Shown here one piece after another: positions 38,335-45,765 of a stretch of DNA of 64,000 nt. The stretch spans positions 293,093 to 357,092 of the forward strand of contig JADZER010000037.1 in the NCBI GenBank assembly GCA_020850415.1. Direction: 5' to 3'. Numbering within the stretch: the first letter of the stretch is position 1; every line of letters begins with the position of its first letter. The notes under the pieces were generated by a model that did not search any database, had not been told where the DNA came from, and worked only from the letters and a program-made list of their open reading frames with translations. Source of the stretch: Phycisphaerales bacterium (lineage in GTDB: Bacteria; Planctomycetota; Phycisphaerae; Phycisphaerales; UBA1924). Position numbers and translations under genes: made by a program.

Positions 38335-38814
38335 TCAGCTCCCCCACCAAGGCCAAGTGATCCCCAGCACCCCGTTCGCCAACGCCACCCCCAGCACCGT
38401 CAGGATGACCCGGTCGTTCAGCACACGCCCCGTCTTCCGCGTCCTCGCCGCGATGATCCCCGCCAGCACACCCGTCTGCGCCGCCAGCAGCGGGTAGTAC
38501 ACCCCCAGGTTGTCCAGCAGCGTGAACTGCCGCTGCTCCAGCAGCCCCGCCCGGTCGATCGACTCGAACGCCGCCGCGCACACCAGCCCGCCCATGTTGA
38601 ACGGCACCGCCATCAGCGGCCCGAAGACCAGCCCCGGGAAGTCCAGCCCTTCGATCACCCACACCGCCTGCACGATCCCGACCGGCGCCGCCGCCAGCGC
38701 CAGCATCCCCACCCCGCGCGCAAAGCACGCCGCACGCCCCCGACGCCCCGGCACGAACGCCAACGCGCAAAGCACCAAGCCCACCGCCGTCATCGTCACA
38801 GTTGCTGTCGGCAT
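38335..38814 (-). CDS. Hypothetical four-helix membrane protein
   Basis: 159 residues with about four membrane helices: residues 4-20, 32-55, 60-80 and a C-terminal pair around 115-155. No family recognised. The ATG at 38814 follows GGAG with good spacing; longer in-frame starts exist but read as Gly/Arg-rich. It runs opposite to polX and ffh, which flank it, and its end abuts the right inverted repeat of the GxxExxY cassette. Confidence 0.6.
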   Translation of the reverse strand: MPTATVTMTAVGLVLCALAFVPGRRGRAACFARGVGMLALAAAPVGIVQAVWVIEGLDFPGLVFGPLMAVPFNMGGLVCAAAFESIDRAGLLEQRQFTLLDNLGVYYPLLAAQTGVLAGIIAARTRKTGRVLNDRVILTVLGVALANGVLGITWPWWGS

Positions 38815-38944
38815 CCGATCCACTCCGGCGCACGGCCCGCCCGTCCAGACTCGCCCCACACCCATAGCCTACCATCCGCCGCTGCGGTCACAGCCCTGAC
38901 AGCCAGACTCCCCAGGAGCCCGGCCCACCCGCCGGGGGCTTGTC

Positions 38945-40540
38945 ATGTTCGCGAGAATCTCCGAGGGCTTCGGCAAGGCCTTCCGCAACCTCACCGGCAA
39001 GGGCCAGATCACCGAGAAGAACATCGCCGACGCCATGGAGGAGGTCCGCACCGCCCTCCTCGAGGCCGATGTCCACCACAAGGTCGTCGACGAGTTCTGC
39101 GCCCAGGTCAAGGCCGACGCCCTCGGCACCGAGGTCATAAAGAGCCTCCAGCCCGGCGAGCAGATGATCGGCATCGTCCACCGACGGCTCGTCGAGTTGC
39201 TGGGTGGCCCGGCTCTCCGAGCCGGAGATCCCGGTGGCCAAGCCTTCCGCGCCGGGGAGGCCGGACCAGCAGCAGGGCTCGAAGCTCTCACGGCTCGGAG
39301 TGCCGTGCCACCTTCAGGCCCCGAGATCATGAAGATCTCCCCCGGGCCCACCATCGTCATGATGTGCGGTCTGCAGGGCTCGGGCAAGACCACCACCTGC
39401 GGCAAGCTCGCCGCCTACCTGAAGAGGCGCGGACGCTCCGTCATGGTCGCCGCCGCCGACCTCCAGCGGCCCGCCGCCGTCGAGCAGCTCCAGATCGTCG
39501 CCAGGCGCGTCAACGACGAGGCCCCCGGCGGCGCCCAGGTCCACTTCTACGGCGAGCCCGAGCGGTGCGCCGAGTACGGCAAGGCCGTCGGCGTCGCCGT
39601 CCAGGTCTGCCGCAACGCCCTCGCCGAGGCCCGCAAAAAGGGCGTCGATGTCCTCATCCTCGACACCGCCGGGCGCCTCCACATCAACGACGAGCTCATG
39701 GGCGAGCTCCAGCAGATCAACCGCGCCCTCTCCCCCCAGCACATCTTCCTCGTCGCCGACGCCATGACCGGCCAGGACGCCGTCAACAGCGCCAAGACCT
39801 TCCACGAAAAGCTCGAGGTCGACGGGCTCATCCTCACCAAGTTCGACTCCGACACCCGCGGCGGCGCGGCCCTCAGCGTCAAGAAGGTCACCGGCGCCCC
39901 CATCAAGTTCATCGGCACCGGCGAGAAGTGGGACGCCCTCGAGGAGTTCCACGCCGAGCGCATGGCCGGCCGCGTCCTCGGCATGGGCGATGTCGTCAGC
40001 CTCGCCGAGAAGGCCGCCGCCGAGGTCTCCGAGAAGGAGGCCCAGGAGCTCGAGGCCAAGATGGCCAAGGGCGAGATGACGATGGACGACTTCGTCAAGC
40101 AGCTGCGGACCCTCCGGCGCATGGGCCCGCTCAAGCAGATCATGGGCATGCTCCCCGGCGTCGGCGCCATGCTCGGCGACGCCCACATCGACGAGAAGCA
40201 GCTCGACCGCGTCGAGGCCATGATCGGCTCGATGACCCGCCAAGAGCGTCGGACCCCCAGCCTCATCAACATCAGCCGGCGCAAACGCATCGCCAAAGGC
40301 GCCGGCGTCAAGATCGACGAGGTCGGCCAGCTCGTCAAGCAGTTCGAGGCCATCAACAAGCTCACCAAAACCATGGCCAACATGAGCGCCAAGCAGAAGG
40401 TCGCCGCCGTCAAAGAGATGGGCGGCGGCATGAGCGACCTCGTCCCCGGCATGACCGGCATGCCCGGCTTCCACGCCAAGAAACCCACCAAAGGCGCCGA
40501 CACCGGGCGCGGCTTCAAGAGCCGCAAGAAGCGCCGCTAG
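38945..40540 (+). CDS. ffh: Signal recognition particle protein Ffh with in-frame insertion
   Basis: 531 residues, about 60-80 longer than usual. The N domain (about 1-88), then an unusual Gly/Ala-rich segment (about 87-123), then the G domain with GLQGSGKTTTCGKLA, DLQRPAAVEQL, LDTAGRLHIND, TKFDSDTRGGAALS and the M domain with RRMGPLKQIMGMLPG and a basic, Gly-rich end. The protein binds signal peptides and 4.5S RNA and delivers ribosomes to FtsY. All GTPase motifs are intact, so it should work. The unusual segment coincides with a 110-base palindromic element (39203-39312) inserted in frame at the N-G boundary loop. Confidence 0.95.
   Translation: MFARISEGFGKAFRNLTGKGQITEKNIADAMEEVRTALLEADVHHKVVDEFCAQVKADALGTEVIKSLQPGEQMIGIVHRRLVELLGGPALRAGDPGGQAFRAGEAGPAAGLEALTARSAVPPSGPEIMKISPGPTIVMMCGLQGSGKTTTCGKLAAYLKRRGRSVMVAAADLQRPAAVEQLQIVARRVNDEAPGGAQVHFYGEPERCAEYGKAVGVAVQVCRNALAEARKKGVDVLILDTAGRLHINDELMGELQQINRALSPQHIFLVADAMTGQDAVNSAKTFHEKLEVDGLILTKFDSDTRGGAALSVKKVTGAPIKFIGTGEKWDALEEFHAERMAGRVLGMGDVVSLAEKAAAEVSEKEAQELEAKMAKGEMTMDDFVKQLRTLRRMGPLKQIMGMLPGVGAMLGDAHIDEKQLDRVEAMIGSMTRQERRTPSLINISRRKRIAKGAGVKIDEVGQLVKQFEAINKLTKTMANMSAKQKVAAVKEMGGGMSDLVPGMTGMPGFHAKKPTKGADTGRGFKSRKKRR
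39203..39312. repeat. Palindromic element inserted in frame inside ffh
   Basis: The first 23 bases (39203-39225, GGTGGCCCGGCTCTCCGAGC...) match the reverse complement of the last 23 (39290-39312) at 20 positions, so the segment has terminal inverted repeats. It encodes about 37 residues (PALRAGDPGGQAFRAGEAG...) where other Ffh proteins have only a short loop. It has no stop codon in the Ffh frame. I see no target duplication. Confidence 0.7.
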
Positions 40541-40620
40541 GTTGTGGTGCAGGCTTCCAGCCTGCACTACCGCAGCCCGGAGGGCTGATCTTGAGCAGCC
40601 GGGCGTCGAGGCCCGGCCGG
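40541..40620. repeat. Hairpin repeat tract after ffh
   Basis: It starts with a 27-base unit (40541-40567) holding a nine-base-pair stem GTGCAGGCT / AGCCTGCAC. The exact reverse complement of all 27 bases recurs at 63747-63773. Two more stems follow (CAGCCC-GGA-GGGCTG at 40572-40586, and a GCCGGGC/GGCCCGGC pair). Lying one base after the ffh stop, the hairpins may also end transcription. Confidence 0.7.
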
Positions 40621-40729
40621 CGACCGACACGCCCCTCCCCGTGACGCGAAGGCCTGTTGTCCGTTAGTCATCGTGACGGAGCCAGACCGCCGACCCGTTC
40701 ACTGCCGCCCGCCAGCGTGATTGACCGCG

Positions 40730-41122
40730 TCACCGCGAACGAGATTCCAAGGCTGACTCCAAGTGAGCGAGCTTCAGGAACACGAACAGCCCACAGATGG
40801 CCGACGGGAGATTGCCCACGAGGATTGTGTACATCTCCGCGATCGACAGCATCCGAGCCCAATGCCCGGTCCGAGGATGAGCTGCCGGGCCGGCGAGTTT
40901 CGACACAAACACGAACTCGCAGATCGCAAGAGCGACGAGTGGGATGCTAAGCAGCGCGAACGCAATGCCAAGCACGAATGGCTGGAGAACCGGGAACACG
41001 CAGGTGAAAAAGGCCCCGGATGCCAGACACGAACCGGCCGCCACCAGATTGAAGCAGGCAGAGATCACGACCGGGGTGCTCACATCGGCAACTCGGTTTC
41101 TCGGACTCTTCGCCGGGTTCAT
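40730..41122 (-). CDS. Hypothetical four-helix membrane protein
   Basis: 130 residues, about four membrane helices: VVISACFNLVAAGSCLASGA, CVFPVLQPFVLGIAFALLSI, VALAICEFVFVSKLAG and a last one around ILVGNLPSAICGLFVFL. No family recognised. The DNA is less GC-rich than the housekeeping genes on either side, which hints at a different history. Start chosen at the ATG at 41122, where the first hydrophobic segment follows a short basic stretch. Confidence 0.6.
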   Translation of the reverse strand: MNPAKSPRNRVADVSTPVVISACFNLVAAGSCLASGAFFTCVFPVLQPFVLGIAFALLSIPLVALAICEFVFVSKLAGPAAHPRTGHWARMLSIAEMYTILVGNLPSAICGLFVFLKLAHLESALESRSR

Positions 41123-41199
41123 GTTGCTGTTCGCCGTGTGTTGAGCGTACGGCGTGGGTGGCACTGTCACACCCGATGCCCCAAGGGGCATAGCGCCGG

Positions 41200-41664
41200 T
41201 TACTCCACCTCAACGATCAAAAACTGCTTCACCCCCCGAGGCGCCCGCACACTGATCGTCTCCCCCACGCTCGCCTTCATCAGCGCCTCACCCATCGGGC
41301 TCGTCGTCGTCACCTCGACATAGTCCAGCGACAGATCCCCCGTCGCCTCGCCCACCAGCTTGTACAGGTCCTCATCCCCGGTGTCCATCTCGCGCAGTTT
41401 CACCGTCGACCCCAGGAACACCACCCCGTCGGCCATGTTCGCGTCGTCCACCACATGCGCGTCCTCCAGACGCTTCTCCAGACGCTTGATCTCCGCCTCC
41501 TCGTACCCCTGCTGCTCACGAGCCGCGTGGTACTCGGCGTTCTCCTTCAGATCACCCAGCGCCCGCGCCTCGGCGATCCGCTCCGTCAACCGCGGCCGGT
41601 TCGCACGCAGCTCCCCCAGCTTGGCCTCGATCCGGGTCTTCTCTTCGGCGGTCATCAGTTCCAT
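41200..41664 (-). CDS. greA: Transcription elongation factor GreA
   Basis: 154 residues, the normal length. The N-terminal coiled coil ([39 protein letters not shown]) carries the acidic D-L-x-E-N-A tip that enters the RNA polymerase channel and stimulates cleavage of backtracked RNA. The C-terminal FKBP-like domain has [21 protein letters not shown]. It stands alone, with a GC-rich hairpin just upstream separating it from the cell-wall cluster. Confidence 0.95.
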   Translation of the reverse strand: MELMTAEEKTRIEAKLGELRANRPRLTERIAEARALGDLKENAEYHAAREQQGYEEAEIKRLEKRLEDAHVVDDANMADGVVFLGSTVKLREMDTGDEDLYKLVGEATGDLSLDYVEVTTTSPMGEALMKASVGETISVRAPRGVKQFLIVEVE

Positions 41665-41697
41665 GTCGGCCTTCCTCGTCCAGATATCAACAGCGAA

Positions 41698-41722
41698 CGC
41701 CCCGCCGCGAGCGGCGTGGCGT
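41698..41722 (-). terminator. Probable terminator at the end of the murC-ftsQ cluster
   Basis: A stem of about ten base pairs with one mismatch (CGCCCCGCCGC against GCGGCGTGGCG) lies between the stop of the membrane protein (41739) and greA. It has no strong U-run, so Rho or pausing may be needed. Confidence 0.4.
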
Positions 41723-41738
41723 CAGGTCTCTAGTCTAC

Positions 41739-42659
41739 TCACTCCCCCAGCGTCCGGCGCATCGCCGCCACGATCGGCACACAGCACCACCCGCACGCCC
41801 CCAGGGCTCCCACGAGCCCGATCGCCCGCCAGTGGCCGCCCGCCACCGCCGCCGCCGCCCCCGTCCACGAGCGGTCGCGGCACAGCTCAAACCCGCTCGT
41901 CAGCGGGCTCGTCATCCACCACCAATCAAAGGTGTTGTCCGCGTGCACCAGACCCCCCGCCGGGCCCAGCGCCACCAGCGGCCCCAGCCCCGCGATCGCC
42001 ACGAACACCACCATCCACCACCCGCGACGACGCCCCGTCAGCATCATCGCCAGCGTCAGCAACGACCCAAGCAGCACCGCCCACGCCGTGATCGACGCCG
42101 CCAACGCCGCCACCACACCGATCGGCCAGGCCGCCATCGCGACCTGCGGCCAGATGATCGCCTGCGCCGGCACCAGCAGCACCACCATGTCCTGCCCGAC
42201 CGCCCTTGCGATCCGGCGCGTGTACAGGCTCGGCAGCATCTGGCTCAGCCGCGTCATCGGCCACAGCAGCGCCACCCCCACGCTGATCGCCGCCAGCACC
42301 GACCGCGCCGCCGGACGCAGCGCCATCGCGTCGTGCGCGCCCGGCGCACCGACCGCCCAGAACGCCGCCACCGTCGCCGCGAGCAGGTACAGCGTCCAGA
42401 AAAACGCGAACACCCGCGGCTCGCCGCGCCGGTGCGACCAGTCCCGCCCCGCCGGCGCGGGCCTGCCGAAAATGTCCAGGTCGGCGCCCGCCGCCCCCGG
42501 CGCCGCGCCATCACCCGCGAGCTGTTCGGCCAATCCAGCCATCACCGCACTTGTACGCCCTGGAGCCCCGCGGGTTTCGCCCGATCCCGATCCGTCGCGC
42601 TCCGACCCCTCCGGGATGTTGGGGGTCGGGTCGGGGTTGGGCTCGGGCGGCTCGTTCAC
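41739..42659 (-). CDS. Hypothetical multi-pass membrane protein, last gene of the cell-wall cluster
   Basis: 306 residues. A Pro/Gly/Ser-rich, probably disordered N-terminus of about 60 residues precedes about six membrane helices (FAFFWTLYLLAATVAAFWAV, AISVGVALLWPMTRL, DMVVLLVPAQAIIWPQVA, VAALAASITAWAVLLGSLL, and two more). No family recognised. The GTG start overlaps the stop of the FtsQ-like gene (GTGA), so it is coupled to cell-division genes. An ABC-transporter-permease-like protein is possible but unproven. Confidence 0.6.
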   Translation of the reverse strand: MNEPPEPNPDPTPNIPEGSERDGSGSGETRGAPGRTSAVMAGLAEQLAGDGAAPGAAGADLDIFGRPAPAGRDWSHRRGEPRVFAFFWTLYLLAATVAAFWAVGAPGAHDAMALRPAARSVLAAISVGVALLWPMTRLSQMLPSLYTRRIARAVGQDMVVLLVPAQAIIWPQVAMAAWPIGVVAALAASITAWAVLLGSLLTLAMMLTGRRRGWWMVVFVAIAGLGPLVALGPAGGLVHADNTFDWWWMTSPLTSGFELCRDRSWTGAAAAVAGGHWRAIGLVGALGACGWCCVPIVAAMRRTLGE

Positions 42660-43552
42660 GGCTGGCGGGTGCGGTCGAGAATCAGGTGCTCGCCCGACAC
42701 ATCCATCATCTGCTGCCCCCCGTCGATCCGGTGCTGGTACCCCGGGTTCGAGTGCGCCGCCCGGAGCCTCGCGAGCTTCTCCTCGCTCGACTTCTCCCCC
42801 GGGATGAACTCCCCGTACCGCCCGCCCCACACCACCCGCGTGTCCCGGTCGGTCACGATCGCCAGCTCGCCCCCCGTGTAGTAGTCCGTCACATCGATCC
42901 CCGCCACCTGATCGGCGAACGGCTCCCGCAGCAGCGGCGCGAGCAGCTCCAGCGCCGCCGAGACATCCTCACCGGGCCAGGGGTTCAGCACATCCAGCAC
43001 GCCGCCCCGCAGCGGCACGCCCGCCCCCACCCCCAGGATCGCCCGCATGCCCGACGACCCCGCCGGATAGTCAATCGGGAACGGCCGGCCCTTCCAGTCC
43101 AGCGCATAGTCCCGCACCCCGCTGCGGAGCACGCACGCCGGCTCGCGCCACACGCCGCGGATGCCGATCGACGCGTCGCCCGTCCGACGCACCCCCGGGG
43201 GGCCGTCGAACCACCCGCTGGCCGTCAGCATCTCGCCGACGGCCGCCAGCGCCCGCGCGTCCAGCGCCCGCCCGACTAGCTGCGCGTCCACCATCGCCGT
43301 GATCTGCTCCCGCAGCGCCTCCCCCATCCAGGTCGATTCGGCCCCCGGCAGCGAGGGCCACTCGATCTCCACGCTCGTCGGCTGGGCCGCGAGAATCGAA
43401 TCCGCCCGCGCGTGCACCACCGCCACGCCCCACCCGGCCGCCCCCACACCCGCCAGCGACAGCACCAGCCCCGCCGCCGCCCGGAAGCTGAAACTCTCCA
43501 TCCACCCCGAACGCACCCGCAGAGCCCTGTTCTTCTTCGCCTTCCTGGCCAT
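42656..43552 (-). CDS. ftsQ: FtsQ-like cell division protein
   Basis: 298 residues: a short basic cytoplasmic tail (MARKAKKNRALRVRSGW), one membrane helix (about 23-45), and a periplasmic domain of about 250 residues. The call rests mainly on this topology and on gene order: murC, murB, ddl and then this gene, exactly where ftsQ lies in many division clusters. The POTRA part (EALREQITAMVDAQLVGRALD) is only weakly recognisable, and ftsA and ftsZ do not follow. FtsQ links early and late division proteins. The ATG at 43552 gives the expected short tail. Confidence 0.6.
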   Translation of the reverse strand: MARKAKKNRALRVRSGWMESFSFRAAAGLVLSLAGVGAAGWGVAVVHARADSILAAQPTSVEIEWPSLPGAESTWMGEALREQITAMVDAQLVGRALDARALAAVGEMLTASGWFDGPPGVRRTGDASIGIRGVWREPACVLRSGVRDYALDWKGRPFPIDYPAGSSGMRAILGVGAGVPLRGGVLDVLNPWPGEDVSAALELLAPLLREPFADQVAGIDVTDYYTGGELAIVTDRDTRVVWGGRYGEFIPGEKSSEEKLARLRAAHSNPGYQHRIDGGQQMMDVSGEHLILDRTRQP

Positions 43553-43636
43553 GACGCAGTCTCCATCCCTCGAATCACACCAACGCGACCCCAAGCGCCG
43601 GGGCACTCCCTGCCCCCTTCAACCCCACCACACCCA

Positions 43637-43687
43637 CTCACCCCCACCCTCACCCCCTCACCCCCTCACCCCCTCACCCCCTCACCC
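43637..43687. repeat. 8-nt tandem repeat between ddl and ftsQ
   Basis: Four perfect TCACCCCC units (43650-43681), one partial unit after and a degenerate one before. On the transcribed minus strand this reads as GGGGGTGA repeated, with at least five runs of G. It lies in the 137-base gap between the ddl stop and the ftsQ start and could form an RNA G-quadruplex or vary in length. Confidence 0.85.
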
Positions 43688-43689
43688 AA

Positions 43690-44619
43690 TCATCCCCTCA
43701 TCGCCATCCGCACCAGGTGCGCACACAACGCCCCCATATCCCGCCCCGCCGCACCGGCCGCCATCGGCAGCAACGAGTGCGAGGTGAACCCCGGCATCGT
43801 ATTGACCTCCAGCAGCCACGGCTCCCCCGCCCCGTCCAGCAGGAAATCCACGCGGCACAGATGCCGCACGCCAAGCCCCCGCGCCATCCGCACCGCCGCC
43901 TCGCGGCACCGCCCCGCCACACCCGCCGGCAGCGCCGGCTCCACCACATACCGCGTGTCGTCCCGGTCGTACTTCGCCGCGTAGTCGTACACCCCCGCCG
44001 CCGGCACGATCTCGATCAGCGGCTGGGCGACAAACCCCGCCTCCTCCTCCAGCACGCCAACCGTCAGCTCGCGCCCCTTCACCATCGGCTCCACCATGTA
44101 CGCCCGCCCCGGGCGCTCCGCCATATCCCGCGACACCGCCGCCTGCGCCCGCGACCACGCCCCCGCGTCCGGGCACATGTGCAGCCCCACGCTCGACCCG
44201 TCGTGCACCGGCTTGACCACCACCGGCAGCGGGATCGGGCACGCCGCGTCGCCGATATTCATCACCTGCGCCGGCTTGGTCGCGATCCCCAGCGTCGCCG
44301 CCAGCAGCTTGGTCGCCATCTTGTCCATCGCCGCCCGCGCCGCCGCCCCGCGGCAGCCCACGAACGGCCGCCCCAACACCGCCAGCAGGTCCTGCAGCGG
44401 CCCCCCCTCCCCGTAGCTCCCGTGCAGCACCGGGAACACCACCTCCCCCGGCAGCACCCGCAGCTCGTCCAGCGTGGGCCGGTCGATCACCACATGGTGA
44501 ACCTGCGCCCCCGCGCCCCGCAGCGCGTCCGACACACCCGCCGCGCTCAGCAAGCTCACCGGGTGCTCATCGTCCGGCCCGCCCGCAAGCACCAGCACAC
44601 TCGGCAGCGATCCACTCAC
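43690..44619 (-). CDS. ddl: D-alanine--D-alanine ligase
   Basis: 309 residues. It joins two D-alanines with ATP for peptidoglycan. FPVLHGSYGEGGPLQDLLAVLGRPFVG is the family hallmark. The ATP-grasp segments LPVVVKPVHDGSSVGLHMC and CRVDFLLDGAGEPWLLEVNTMPGFT hold the metal ligands D, E and N. The GTG at 44619 overlaps the murB stop (GTGA) and follows GGAGGG with good spacing; an in-frame GTG at 44637 is less likely. It belongs to the murC-murB-ddl-ftsQ cluster. Confidence 0.94.
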   Translation of the reverse strand: MSGSLPSVLVLAGGPDDEHPVSLLSAAGVSDALRGAGAQVHHVVIDRPTLDELRVLPGEVVFPVLHGSYGEGGPLQDLLAVLGRPFVGCRGAAARAAMDKMATKLLAATLGIATKPAQVMNIGDAACPIPLPVVVKPVHDGSSVGLHMCPDAGAWSRAQAAVSRDMAERPGRAYMVEPMVKGRELTVGVLEEEAGFVAQPLIEIVPAAGVYDYAAKYDRDDTRYVVEPALPAGVAGRCREAAVRMARGLGVRHLCRVDFLLDGAGEPWLLEVNTMPGFTSHSLLPMAAGAAGRDMGALCAHLVRMAMRG

Positions 44620-45545
44620 ACGCCGTCCCTCCGCCACACCACGACCTCGCGCTCCAGCACGATCCCGAACCGGTCGAGCACGCGCCGCTCGACCTCCTCC
44701 ATCAGCTCGATCACCTCCGAAGCCAACGCGTCACTCCGCACCGGGAAGAAGTTCGCGTGCCGCTCGCTCACCGTCGCGCCCCCGACCGTCAGCCCCTTGC
44801 ACCCCGCCCGATCGATCACCATCCCCGCGCTCACACGCTGGCCCGCCTCGCCGATCCCCGCCACCGCCCGCTCCAGCGTCGGGTTCTTGAAGCAGCACCC
44901 CGCGCTCTTCTCCCCCATCGGCTGCGTCGACTTCTTGTACGACATGACCTCCTTCAGCCGGTCGCGCAGCGTCTCGGGGTACCCGCGACGAAGCTCCAAC
45001 TCGCACCCCGTCACCAGGAGGTCGCCGAGCCCGCTGCACCGGTACCCGAACGCGATCTCGCCCCGCTCCAGCGTCACCCGCTCGCCCCCGCGTGTCACCC
45101 CGAACACCCGACCCACCACATCCGCGATCTGCCCGAACGATCCCCCCGCGTTCATCACCAACGCCCCGCCCACCGACGCCGGGATCCCCCCAAGCCCCTC
45201 CAGACCGCCAAGCCCCTGACGCACCGTCTCCACCACCAGCCGCGGCAGGTTCACCCCGGCCCCCGCCCGCACCACCACCACCTCGCCGTGCGGCTTGCCA
45301 CCGCCCGCCGGAGGGACATCCACCGCCGAAAACTCCCCCTGCCCGAGACTCACCACAAGCCCGCTCACCCCGGCGTCGTGCACCAGCAGGTTCGCCCCGT
45401 CACCCAGCACGCGGCAGGCCGGGTCCAGGTCCAGGCACGCCAGCAGCTCCTCCTCGCTCCGCGGCGAGGCCAACGCGTCCGCGCCGCCGCCAACCCCGAA
45501 CCAGGTCGGGATCGGCGCGTCACGCTGCATGGGGATCTCGGTCAC
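44616..45545 (-). CDS. murB: UDP-N-acetylenolpyruvoylglucosamine reductase
   Basis: 309 residues. MurB reduces the enolpyruvyl group to make UDP-N-acetylmuramate, using FAD and NADPH. The FAD-binding part includes FGVGGGADALASP, VLGDGANLLVHD, GLGGLEGLGGIPASVGGALVMNAGG and FGYRCSG. The active-site stretch TQPMGEKSAGCCFKNP carries a cysteine pair where the proton donor (Ser/Cys) is expected. It lies upstream of ddl with overlapping stop/start and is separated from murC by a 220-base repeat-containing gap. Confidence 0.94.
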   Translation of the reverse strand: MTEIPMQRDAPIPTWFGVGGGADALASPRSEEELLACLDLDPACRVLGDGANLLVHDAGVSGLVVSLGQGEFSAVDVPPAGGGKPHGEVVVVRAGAGVNLPRLVVETVRQGLGGLEGLGGIPASVGGALVMNAGGSFGQIADVVGRVFGVTRGGERVTLERGEIAFGYRCSGLGDLLVTGCELELRRGYPETLRDRLKEVMSYKKSTQPMGEKSAGCCFKNPTLERAVAGIGEAGQRVSAGMVIDRAGCKGLTVGGATVSERHANFFPVRSDALASEVIELMEEVERRVLDRFGIVLEREVVVWRRDGV

Positions 45546-45765
45546 AGTCGTTACTGCCAGGCTCTTTCATCCACCACGGAGTTCACGGAGAGCACGAAGG
45601 AAGTCGGATCGGCCGCGGACGCACGCGGACAAGCCCGGAGAGAGGCAGAGACACCCAGGTTGCCGCGCTCCGCACAGCCACGGTCTTCAATCCGCGAGCA
45701 TCTGCGTTCATCCGCGCCGAACTCCCTCCCTGTCCTCCTCAGCGATACTCACCGTCCTCGGCGGC
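45546..45765. repeat. Relic of a GxxExxY-type repeat unit between murC and murB
   Basis: The core 45611-45722 begins with GGCCGCGGACGCACGCGG. On the minus strand from 45712 it reads ATGAACGCAGATGCTCGCGG and then TTGAAGACC, nearly the start of the GxxExxY gene at 37850 (MNADARGLK against MNADERGLK). The reading frame ends after about 42 codons. A separate repeat-like string CCACGGAGTTCACGGAGAG lies at 45575-45593. No gene is present. The insertion splits an otherwise tight cell-wall cluster. Confidence 0.6.

Noticed and set aside
43607..43690. CRISPR-like tandem repeat
   Set aside because: Unit is only eight bases without spacers; a simple tandem repeat.
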